Below, one piece after another: positions 6,554 through 12,416 of a stretch of DNA of 12,416 nt. The first letter of the stretch is position 1. The number at the start of each line of letters is the position of its first letter. The stretch is from Bacteroidales bacterium UBA4417 (GTDB taxonomy: Bacteria > Bacteroidota > Bacteroidia > Bacteroidales > UBA4417), in assembly GCA_002389705.1 (NCBI GenBank), contig DGQJ01000075.1, positions 235 through 12,650 on the forward strand, read 5' to 3'. A program made the position numbers and the translations under genes. The notes beneath the pieces were generated by a model. That model made no database searches, was not told the DNA's origin, and worked only from the letters and a program-made list of their open reading frames with translations.

Positions 6554-7897
6554 ATGATTCCACAAAAAACAATTTTACCTCTGTTAATCATCTTCATCCT
6601 GATTATAGCAGGTTTTAAAGTAACAGCCCAGGAAACATCTGTTTCATCTGAAGCAGCAGACTCGCTGAACAACAAAATTGAAAATGTAAAATCGGATCTC
6701 GAATTGCTGAAACGCTTAAAAATTACCGGTTACATACAGGCACAATGGCAGCTTGCCGATACTGCCGGAGCTGTTACCCCGTATTCGGGTGGTGTGTTTC
6801 CGATCGCAACCGACAACCGCTTTTCCATCCGCCGTGGCCGCGTAAAACTTACTTACGAAAACGAACTGTCGACCTATGTTTTGCAGATTGATGCTACCGA
6901 AAAAGGAGTTTCGCTGAAAGATGCTTATGTAGCTGTTAAAGACCCCTGGGCACAGTTTGTAACACTTACGGCTGGTGTATTTAACAGGCCTTTCGGGTAC
7001 GAAATATCATATTCATCGAGTTCGCGCGAAACACCTGAGCGTGCCCGTATTTTCCAGAACCTGTTCCCCGGCGAACGCGACCTGGGCGCAATGCTTACCC
7101 TGCAGCAAAAGAAAGGCAGTCGTTTCGACTGGATTAAACTTGATGCCGGTTTATTCACCGGAAATGGTATCAACTCAGAATTCGATTCTAAAAAAGATTT
7201 TATCGGCCACCTGAGCTTTGCCAAGGCAAACAAAAGCGAAACCGTAAAATTTGGTGGCGGAGTTTCCTATTACAATGGCAGTGTTTTTCAGGGTACAAAA
7301 TATGTGTATTCGCCGGGCGAAGCCCTGGATGTAACCCAGCCAGGACTGGTAGATTCAACGGCTTCGAATAAAAACGGGTTTGCCAATCGTCACTATTTCG
7401 GTGTCGATGCACAGCTCAGTTTCCAGTCGCCGGTTGGCTTTACATCCTTCCGCGCCGAATACATTACAGGTCAGCAACCATCGGCTAAGGCTACAAATGC
7501 GAGCGTATCGGGCAGTACACTGCTAAATTACGATACCTACATCAGGCAGGTAAGCGGCGGTTATGTATACTTTATCCAGAACATCGGTCAAACCAAACAC
7601 CAGTTTGTACTGAAATACGACTGGCTCGATCCGAATACCAAGGTTAAAGACAAGGAGATTGTTGCCAAATCGGCAGCCGGAAAAAACACAGCCCTGGGAA
7701 CTGCCGATATCAAATTTAATACCCTGGGAATTGGCTGGAACTATCGTTTCAACTCGCAGGTAAAACTAACAGCATATTACGAAATTGTTAAAAATGAAAC
7801 TACAAGCCTGTCGCCTGTTGGACTGAACAGAACACTCGATACCTCCAAAGACCTGAAAGACAACGTATTTACCTTAAGAGTTCAATACAAATTCTAA
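6554..7897 (+). CDS. Phosphate-selective porin, OprP/OprO type
   Basis: A 447-residue outer-membrane beta-barrel. An upstream in-frame TTG at 6506 lies before the -7 box, so the ATG at 6554 is chosen; it gives a signal peptide (about 1-26, ending TAQ). A short helical, probably coiled-coil segment (about 34-56) precedes the barrel, which opens with ITGYIQAQWQ and the family hallmark FSIRRGRVKL (90-99) and ends with a terminal Phe (VQYKF), the usual signal for barrel insertion. These features fit the Porin_O_P family, whose Pseudomonas members OprP and OprO pass phosphate and pyrophosphate. The selectivity of this protein cannot be read from sequence, but the position 80 bases before pstS and the shared type of promoter support phosphate uptake. 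I see no terminator between the porin and pstS, so read-through into pstS is possible. Confidence 0.88.
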   Translation: MIPQKTILPLLIIFILIIAGFKVTAQETSVSSEAADSLNNKIENVKSDLELLKRLKITGYIQAQWQLADTAGAVTPYSGGVFPIATDNRFSIRRGRVKLTYENELSTYVLQIDATEKGVSLKDAYVAVKDPWAQFVTLTAGVFNRPFGYEISYSSSSRETPERARIFQNLFPGERDLGAMLTLQQKKGSRFDWIKLDAGLFTGNGINSEFDSKKDFIGHLSFAKANKSETVKFGGGVSYYNGSVFQGTKYVYSPGEALDVTQPGLVDSTASNKNGFANRHYFGVDAQLSFQSPVGFTSFRAEYITGQQPSAKATNASVSGSTLLNYDTYIRQVSGGYVYFIQNIGQTKHQFVLKYDWLDPNTKVKDKEIVAKSAAGKNTALGTADIKFNTLGIGWNYRFNSQVKLTAYYEIVKNETTSLSPVGLNRTLDTSKDLKDNVFTLRVQYKF

Positions 7898-7906
7898 TAA
7901 AAACAG

Positions 7907-7962
7907 GTAACAATTTCTTAACATTGGCTTAAAACACACATAATATCATAAACCGTACTTTG
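7907..7962 (+). promoter_or_regulatory. Pho-box-like promoter of pstS
   Basis: GTAACA, TTAACA, TTAAAA and ATAATA begin at 7907, 7918, 7929 and 7940, exactly 11 bp apart, and TTTG at 7959-7962 begins 19 bp after the last. The upstream half of the -7 box is GTAC (7955-7958), so TA is one base closer to TTTG than in the consensus TAnnTTTG. The array starts 9 bases after the porin stop codon and the start codon of pstS is at 7978, so nearly the whole spacer is promoter. Confidence 0.78.
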
Positions 7963-7977
7963 TAAAAAAATTAAAAG

Positions 7978-8802
7978 ATGAAAAAACTATTGCTTATTGC
8001 ACTAATCGCCATTACGGCACCTTACCTACAGGCACAGAAGGTAGGTTTTAAGATTAAAGGATCCGACACCGTGCTTCCGCTCACCCAGAAAGAAGCTGAA
8101 GTGTATATGAAGAAAAGCCCAAATACATCAATCATGGTAACCGGCGGGGGCTCGGGTGTAGGAATTTCGGCCCTGTTGAGTGGTACTACTGATATTGCCC
8201 AGGCATCGCGCAGCCTGAAACTGGATGAAAAAATGAAACTTAATGATGCAGGAAAAGCATTCAAGGAAACCATTGTTGCTTACGATGCACTTGCTGTAAT
8301 TGTTAATCCTGCAAATAAAGTTTCAAAGCTTACCCGCGAGCAGCTCGAAGGAATTTTCACCGGTAAAATCAAAAACTGGAAAGAAGTTGGCGGCGCTGAT
8401 GAAAAAATCGTGGTTTACTCACGCGAAACCAGCTCGGGTACTTACGAATTCTTTAAAGAACACGTGCTTAACAAAAAGAATTTTGCCACCTCGGCTTTGC
8501 TTATGCCTGCAACCGGTGCCATTGTACAATCAGTAAGCCAAACCAAAGGCGCCATCGGTTATGTTGGCCTTGCATACATCGAAAAAACGGTAAAACCACT
8601 GGAAGTATCGTACGATAAAGGCAAAACCTATGTTGCACCTAATGTAGCCAATGCTAAAAGCAAACAATACCCTATCACCCGTCCGTTGTACTATTATTAC
8701 CTGGCTACAACCGAAAAAACAGTAAGCCCGTACATTAAGTTTGTACTTTCGCCCGAAGGACAAAAGATAGTACTTAATGAAGGCTATGTTCCAATAAATT
8801 AA
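7978..8802 (+). CDS. pstS: Periplasmic phosphate-binding protein PstS
   Basis: A 274-residue solute-binding protein that captures phosphate in the periplasm and delivers it to PstCAB. It has a signal peptide (about 1-20, ending LQAQ) without a lipobox Cys, so it should be soluble. Ligand loops are intact: GSDTVLP (28-34), GGGSGVG (56-62), D72, ASR (76-78) and RETSSGT (149-155), matching the Ser/Thr, Asp and Arg contacts known in the family. The domain-2 hallmarks are the LTREQLEGIF block with NWKEVGG (118-139) and GAIGYVG (191-197). The length is at the short end of the family, like the compact PstS forms common in Bacteroidota. It has its own promoter and a strong terminator behind it, so it can be made in excess over the permease. 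Confidence 0.95.
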   Translation: MKKLLLIALIAITAPYLQAQKVGFKIKGSDTVLPLTQKEAEVYMKKSPNTSIMVTGGGSGVGISALLSGTTDIAQASRSLKLDEKMKLNDAGKAFKETIVAYDALAVIVNPANKVSKLTREQLEGIFTGKIKNWKEVGGADEKIVVYSRETSSGTYEFFKEHVLNKKNFATSALLMPATGAIVQSVSQTKGAIGYVGLAYIEKTVKPLEVSYDKGKTYVAPNVANAKSKQYPITRPLYYYYLATTEKTVSPYIKFVLSPEGQKIVLNEGYVPIN

Positions 8803-8838
8803 TAAATTCAGGATTGATTGAATGAGGTTGAAGTTGGA

Positions 8839-8880
8839 AAGGAAGGTTTCACTCGCCTGTGATTACCTTCCTTTTTTTTT
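8839..8880 (+). terminator. Rho-independent terminator after pstS
   Basis: The outer stem AAGGAAGGT (8839-8847) and ACCTTCCTT (8865-8873) is perfect over 9 bp, with an inner TCAC/GTGA stem above a small internal loop. A T run reaches 8880. It separates pstS from pstC and implies that pstCAB needs read-through or its own promoter. Confidence 0.92.
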
Positions 8881-9126
8881 AACATCTTAGCCGCAAAATC
8901 AGCCCGGTCACAACTTAACCACAGTTATCTTATGCATATTGCTTCAATATCGATATATTTCCTCTGCAAATAATTTGAATACATAGGTCAGAGGGAACCT
9001 ACATGAAATTTCCATTTGGTGTTTGTGAAAAAGCTTTTTTTCATGTAGGTTTGTTAAGTTTAAAAGCCATCTGAACCTCACAATCAAGGAAGCAATGCAA
9101 TACTGAAGGAACTGATTAACTGCTAC
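8881..9126 (+). promoter_or_regulatory. pstS-pstC spacer with 12-bp inverted repeat
   Basis: This 246-base stretch holds no gene. A perfect 12-bp inverted repeat, ACCTACATGAAA (8997-9008) and TTTCATGTAGGT (9039-9050), encloses 30 bases; inside it a second palindrome, AAAAAGCTTTTT (9028-9039), overlaps the right arm by one base, so the two hairpins exclude each other. A weak -7-like TAATTTG lies at 8971-8977, upstream of the repeat. A TTAAC at 8915 is not followed by 11-bp repeats in register, so there is no Pho-box of the type seen at the other promoters. The repeat could be an attenuator or leader structure for pstCAB, or a small mobile repeat; the sequence does not decide. Confidence 0.55.
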
Positions 9127-10326
9127 ATGAAGAAATATAGAAAAGTAATTGAAAAATTTATTGAAGGTGTTCTTTTTTCGAGCAGCACCATCACCAGTCT
9201 GACTGTAATTTTAATCATCGTCTTCCTGTTCAGGGAAGGCATCGGGCTATTTCACAGTTCGCCTATTGAGAAAAATTTTGTAATATCGGTAAGCAAACAA
9301 AACCCGGTTCAGCAACTGAATGCAAACCAGGTAAAAGCAATATTCAACCAGGATATAACAAACTGGTCGGCTGTGGGAGGCGCAAATGACAGTATCATAC
9401 TTTTTACTACCAATGATATTACGAACTATTACAGCGAAGAAGAACTGGGCCCGAACCTCGAAAACCTGCCACAGAAACTGAATGATTTTATAGTGGCAAA
9501 TCCGGGTGCTATTATGTATGTTTCGGGCAAAAATTTACCCAAAGGTTTTAACGGGCATTTCATAAAAATAAAAGATATTTCTGTTTCCGATTTTATTTTC
9601 GGAAAATACTGGTACCCTACCTCCGATCCTATTCCAAGTTATGGGATATGGCCCATGATCATCGGCACGCTTTTGGTAACCCTGGGGGCACTTCTTTTTG
9701 CCATACCTCTCGGTTTAGCTACAGCCATTTATATGGCCGAAGTAGCCGATATGCGTATTCGCAACCTGCTGAAACCTGTGGTTGAGCTGCTTGCCGGTAT
9801 CCCTTCGGTAGTTTACGGATTTTTTGGCTTAATTGTAATCGTTCCGCTTGTACAGCAAATGTTTAACCTGGTGGTAGGCGAAACGGTACTTGCCGGAAGC
9901 ATTGTGCTTGGCATCATGGCCTTACCAACTATTATAACCATTACCGAAGACTCGCTTCGCACAACGCCTAAATCACTGAAAGAAGCCAGCCTCGCCCTGG
10001 GTGCCACACGTTGGCAAACCCTGGTCAGGGTGGTAATTCCGTATGCAAAATCAGGTATTTCGACCGCAATTATCCTAGGCATCGGCCGTGCCATAGGCGA
10101 AACCATGGCTGTACTGATGGTAACCGGAAATGCTTCAAATATTCCACACTCGTTCCTGGTGCCTGCACGTACCATACCTGCTACCATTGCCGCCGAACTG
10201 GGTGAAGCCTCTTATGGCGGTATGCATTTTAAAGCCTTATTCGCCCTGGGAATCGTGCTTTTCCTCTTTACCATCATAATAAACTTTACTGTTGAGTTTA
10301 TAAAAAATAAACAGAGAAGAACTTAG
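9127..10326 (+). CDS. pstC: Phosphate ABC transporter permease PstC with PstS-like insert
   Basis: A 399-residue inner-membrane permease, about 80 residues longer than E. coli PstC (319). The membrane core is standard: TM1 at about 18-42, then further segments from about 173 on, with AGIPSVVYGFFG (223-234), the ATPase-contact loop EASLALGATRW (286-296) and GRAIGETMAV (320-329). The extra length is in the first periplasmic loop: residues about 50-150 resemble domain 2 of PstS. L64, Q68, I72-F73, I77, N79-W80 and V83-G85 match PstS L118, Q122, I126-F127, I131, N133-W134 and V137-G139, and GAIMYV (127-132) matches GAIGYV (191-196). The Arg and SSGT phosphate contacts of PstS are not kept, so the insert should not bind phosphate in the usual way; docking of PstS or signalling are possible roles. 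The start at 9127 places Lys/Arg before TM1, as expected. Confidence 0.92.
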   Translation: MKKYRKVIEKFIEGVLFSSSTITSLTVILIIVFLFREGIGLFHSSPIEKNFVISVSKQNPVQQLNANQVKAIFNQDITNWSAVGGANDSIILFTTNDITNYYSEEELGPNLENLPQKLNDFIVANPGAIMYVSGKNLPKGFNGHFIKIKDISVSDFIFGKYWYPTSDPIPSYGIWPMIIGTLLVTLGALLFAIPLGLATAIYMAEVADMRIRNLLKPVVELLAGIPSVVYGFFGLIVIVPLVQQMFNLVVGETVLAGSIVLGIMALPTIITITEDSLRTTPKSLKEASLALGATRWQTLVRVVIPYAKSGISTAIILGIGRAIGETMAVLMVTGNASNIPHSFLVPARTIPATIAAELGEASYGGMHFKALFALGIVLFLFTIIINFTVEFIKNKQRRT

Positions 10327-10333
10327 GTGGGTA

Positions 10334-10382
10334 GGATGTGGAATGTGGGATGTGGGATGTAAGATGTAAGGTGTAAGGTGTA
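10334..10382. repeat. Heptamer tandem repeat array (pstC-pstA spacer)
   Basis: Seven units of 7 bp in perfect phase, evolving from GGATGTG through GGATGTA and AGATGTA to AGGTGTA; the core TGT is kept in every unit. It begins 8 bases after the pstC stop codon. The rest of the 169-base spacer to pstA shows no gene, no clear terminator and no Pho-box-like repeat in register. Confidence 0.85.
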
Positions 10383-10495
10383 AGAGAAAAAGAAAGATAA
10401 GACAGATAAGCGATTCTTAAAACTTAACACGATGTTTTGCGATAACTAATTATTTAAATCAGGATAGTGTTGATTTAAACCAAAAAATAAAGAAA

Positions 10496-11353
10496 GTGAC
10501 TAAAAAGAGATTAATTCAAAAGATTGTATTCACCACTTTCGGGCTGATCAGCCTTATGGTTGTAGGGATACTTTTTGCAATACTTGGATTTATAGCCATC
10601 AGGGGGCTACATGTCGTCAACTGGGAATTTCTTACCTCCATGCCCGAGGACGGAATGACAAAAGGAGGCATATTCCCTGCTATTGTTGGCACAGGGAGCC
10701 TGGTGCTGGGTAGCATGGTTTTTGCCTTCCCTATTGGTGTACTTTCGGGAATTTATACCCACGAATACCTGAAGGACAGCTGGTTCAAACGTTTTATTCG
10801 TATGATGACCAATAATTTATCAGGCATACCTTCAATCGTGTTTGGTCTTTTTGGTATGGCGCTGTTTGTAAATTACCTGAGCTTTGGCGATTCCATCCTG
10901 GCCGGGTCACTAACCCTGGGTTTACTTACCCTGCCGGTGGTAATACGCACCACAGAAGAAGCATTAAAGTCAGTTGACGACACCCTGCGCATGGGCAGCT
11001 ATGCACTCGGAGCCACCAAACTACAGACTATCAGGCGGGTGGTACTTCCGGTGGCTTATCCAAACATCATTACAGGGCTCATACTTTCCATCGGACGTGT
11101 TTCGGGTGAAACAGCTCCCATTTTATTTACGGTAGCAGCCTATTTCCTTCCAAAATTACCTTCCAGCTTATCGGACCAGGTGATGGCATTGCCTTACCAT
11201 CTTTATGTGCTGGCAACAAGCGGAACCAATATGGAACAAAGCAGGCCCATGGCTTACGGCACCGCTTTCGTACTCATTGCAATTGTGCTCATTATAAACA
11301 CCGCCGCAAGTTTACTCAGGCGATACCTGAATAAAAAAGTAAAAATGGATTAG
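10496..11353 (+). CDS. pstA: Phosphate ABC transporter permease PstA
   Basis: A 285-residue permease that pairs with PstC to form the phosphate channel through the inner membrane. The start is a GTG after an A-rich stretch; it gives an N-terminus of KKR followed by TM1 (about 10-36), whereas the first internal Met at residue 21 lies inside TM1. Family marks are SGIPSIVFGLFG (109-120), the coupling loop GSYALGATKLQT (167-178) that contacts PstB, and RVSGETAP (201-208). The C-terminus is basic (RRYLNKKVK), consistent with the cytoplasmic side. Length is normal for PstA, with no insert like that in PstC. It is 169 bases behind pstC, which is loose for an operon. Confidence 0.93.
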   Translation: MTKKRLIQKIVFTTFGLISLMVVGILFAILGFIAIRGLHVVNWEFLTSMPEDGMTKGGIFPAIVGTGSLVLGSMVFAFPIGVLSGIYTHEYLKDSWFKRFIRMMTNNLSGIPSIVFGLFGMALFVNYLSFGDSILAGSLTLGLLTLPVVIRTTEEALKSVDDTLRMGSYALGATKLQTIRRVVLPVAYPNIITGLILSIGRVSGETAPILFTVAAYFLPKLPSSLSDQVMALPYHLYVLATSGTNMEQSRPMAYGTAFVLIAIVLIINTAASLLRRYLNKKVKMD

Positions 11354-11502
11354 CAGGAAATATAAAGTGAATAGTGAATTGTGAATCGCAATTTTGTTGC
11401 CAACATCCAGATTTCACCGGTTCAGTATTATTCATCCTAATCTTAAATCCTTAATCTTGAACCATCTAAACTCAGCGAACATTTAAAACACTAATCTACA
11501 GA
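11354..11502. repeat. pstA-pstB spacer with short heptamer runs
   Basis: Three 7-bp units, GTGAATA, GTGAATT and GTGAATC, lie at 11367-11387. A second run at 11432-11466 has heptamers around AATCTTA (TCATCCT, AATCTTA, AATCCTT, AATCTTG, AACCATC). The second run is degenerate. No gene, terminator or promoter is recognisable in this 149-base spacer. Confidence 0.55.
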
Positions 11503-12255
11503 ATGATAAAAGCAGAAGCAAAAAATATTAATGTATGGTATGGCGATTTTCATGCATTAAAAAATATTAATATGTCTTTTAATACCAATTCGGTAACGGC
11601 GCTAATCGGGCCATCGGGTTGCGGAAAATCGACTTTCCTCAGGCTTTTTAACCGCATGAACGACCTGATCAGCAATTTCAGGCTCGAAGGTTTAATAACT
11701 GTGGATGAACAAAACCTGTATTCGAAAGAAGTAAAAATAGATGAACTGAGGAAAAGTATCGGCATGGTTTTTCAAAAGCCAAACCCGTTTCCAAAATCTA
11801 TTTACGAAAATGTTGCCTATGGATTGAGGGTAAATGGAATAAACGATCGCCGCACACTCGACGAAACCGTAGAACGTTCGCTCCGCCAGGCTGCTTTGTG
11901 GGACGAAGTAAAAGATAATCTGAAAAAATCGGCTATGTCGATCTCGGGCGGACAGCAGCAGCGGCTTTGTATTGCGCGGGCACTGGCCGTTGAGCCCAGG
12001 CTTATCCTGATGGACGAACCGGCATCGGCACTCGATCCTATTTCGACCGCAAAAATTGAAGAACTCATTTTCGAACTTAAAAAGAGTTTTACCATTCTTA
12101 TAGTAACCCACAACCTGCAACAAGCCGGCCGGATCAGCGATTACACAGGCTTTTTCTACATGGGCGAAATGATTGAACACGATGCAACGCAAAAAATGTT
12201 CCTCAATCCTTCGAACGAACGAACACAAAACTATATCACCGGAAGGTTTGGTTGA
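11503..12255 (+). CDS. pstB: Phosphate ABC transporter ATP-binding protein PstB
   Basis: A 250-residue ATPase that powers PstCA on the cytoplasmic face. All motifs are intact: Walker [10 protein letters not shown] (36-44), Q-loop Q91 followed by the PstB-typical [16 protein letters not shown] (92-107), signature ISGGQQQR (147-154), Walker B ILMDEP (168-173), D-loop SALD (175-178) and switch His203 in VTH. The N-terminal VWYGDFHAL (11-19), with its A-loop aromatic, and FNRMNDLI (49-56) are also PstB hallmarks that separate it from other ABC ATPases. Length is normal for the family. The start ATG at 11503 is the only one that includes the A-loop strand and is not preceded by a better one. phoU, which often follows, is not seen before the window ends. 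Confidence 0.96.
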   Translation: MIKAEAKNINVWYGDFHALKNINMSFNTNSVTALIGPSGCGKSTFLRLFNRMNDLISNFRLEGLITVDEQNLYSKEVKIDELRKSIGMVFQKPNPFPKSIYENVAYGLRVNGINDRRTLDETVERSLRQAALWDEVKDNLKKSAMSISGGQQQRLCIARALAVEPRLILMDEPASALDPISTAKIEELIFELKKSFTILIVTHNLQQAGRISDYTGFFYMGEMIEHDATQKMFLNPSNERTQNYITGRFG

Positions 12256-12263
12256 GAAATATC

Positions 12264-12326
12264 GGATGTCGGATGTCGGATGTTGAATGTGGGATGTGGA
12301 ATGGCTGATGTGGGATGTTGGATTTT
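12264..12326. repeat. Heptamer tandem repeat array after pstB
   Basis: Nine phased 7-bp units, mostly GGATGTC, GGATGTT and GGATGTG with variants GAATGTG, GAATGGC, TGATGTG and GGATTTT. It is the same repeat family as the array at 10334-10382 and again starts a few bases after a stop codon (12255). Confidence 0.85.
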
Positions 12327-12377
12327 AAAGAATCAGCAAATCATGAAACCTGATAATTCTGCCTGCTGCAGGTGAAT

Positions 12378-12416
12378 TCAATCCCCTCAATCCCCTCAAT
12401 CCCATCAATCCCATCA
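12378..12416. repeat. Nonamer tandem repeat running off the window
   Basis: Four phased 9-bp units, TCAATCCCC twice and TCAATCCCA twice, plus TCA of a fifth, continue to the last base of the window. The full length is unknown. No reading frame is supported here. Confidence 0.85.

Noticed and set aside
8915..8930. TTAAC followed by a TTAT about 10 bp on, as a Pho-box for pstC
   Set aside because: Spacing is 10 not 11 bp, no further repeats follow in register, and no TTTG lies 52 bp from the first repeat.
11692..12228. 178-residue minus-strand frame opposite pstB
   Set aside because: It is a shadow of pstB, with low-complexity aromatic-rich translation and no start context.
12264..12416. CRISPR-like repeats at the right end
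   Set aside because: Units are only 7 and 9 bp and are directly adjacent, with no spacers.

Overview
The window looks like a chromosomal segment from a member of the Bacteroidota. The signs are promoter -7 boxes of the TAnnTTTG type, a TonB-dependent receptor that begins with a carboxypeptidase-regulatory-like domain, a secreted protein ending in a type IX secretion (T9SS) type A sorting domain, several signal peptides ending in a Gln, and moderately AT-rich spacers with few purine-rich ribosome binding sites. I cannot place it to genus.

Layout. 1-660: the end of an AT-rich hypothetical gene, truncated by the window edge, then a gene-free spacer with hairpins. 661-4466, minus strand, read right to left: a TonB-dependent receptor, a secreted MORN-type repeat protein probably in the same transcript, and a small secreted protein that is a stand-alone copy of the receptor's N-terminal domain. 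4467-4711: divergent promoter region. 4712-8802, plus strand: a T9SS-exported beta-helix-like protein, an OprP/OprO-type porin and the phosphate-binding protein PstS, each with its own promoter. 9127-12255: the ABC transporter core, pstC, pstA and pstB, separated by unusually long spacers that carry heptamer repeat arrays. phoU, often next in such loci, is not in the window.

How the genes fit together. Five genes (small regulatory-domain protein, TonB receptor, T9SS protein, porin, pstS) have in front of them a run of hexamers close to TTAAYA repeated every 11 bp. In all five the last repeat starts exactly 19 bp before the TTTG of the -7 box. The hexamer and period match what is known of PhoB/PhoP boxes, most closely the Bacillus PhoP type. 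I therefore read the window as a phosphate-starvation regulon covering outer-membrane capture (receptor, porin, secreted protein), periplasmic binding (PstS) and inner-membrane import (PstCAB). The phosphate role of the receptor and of the T9SS protein is inferred only from this shared promoter and from location.

Most unusual points: the identically phased five-promoter regulon; a PstS-like segment inserted in the first periplasmic loop of PstC; the stand-alone duplicate of the receptor's N-terminal domain under the same control; and a 12-bp inverted repeat between pstS and pstC.
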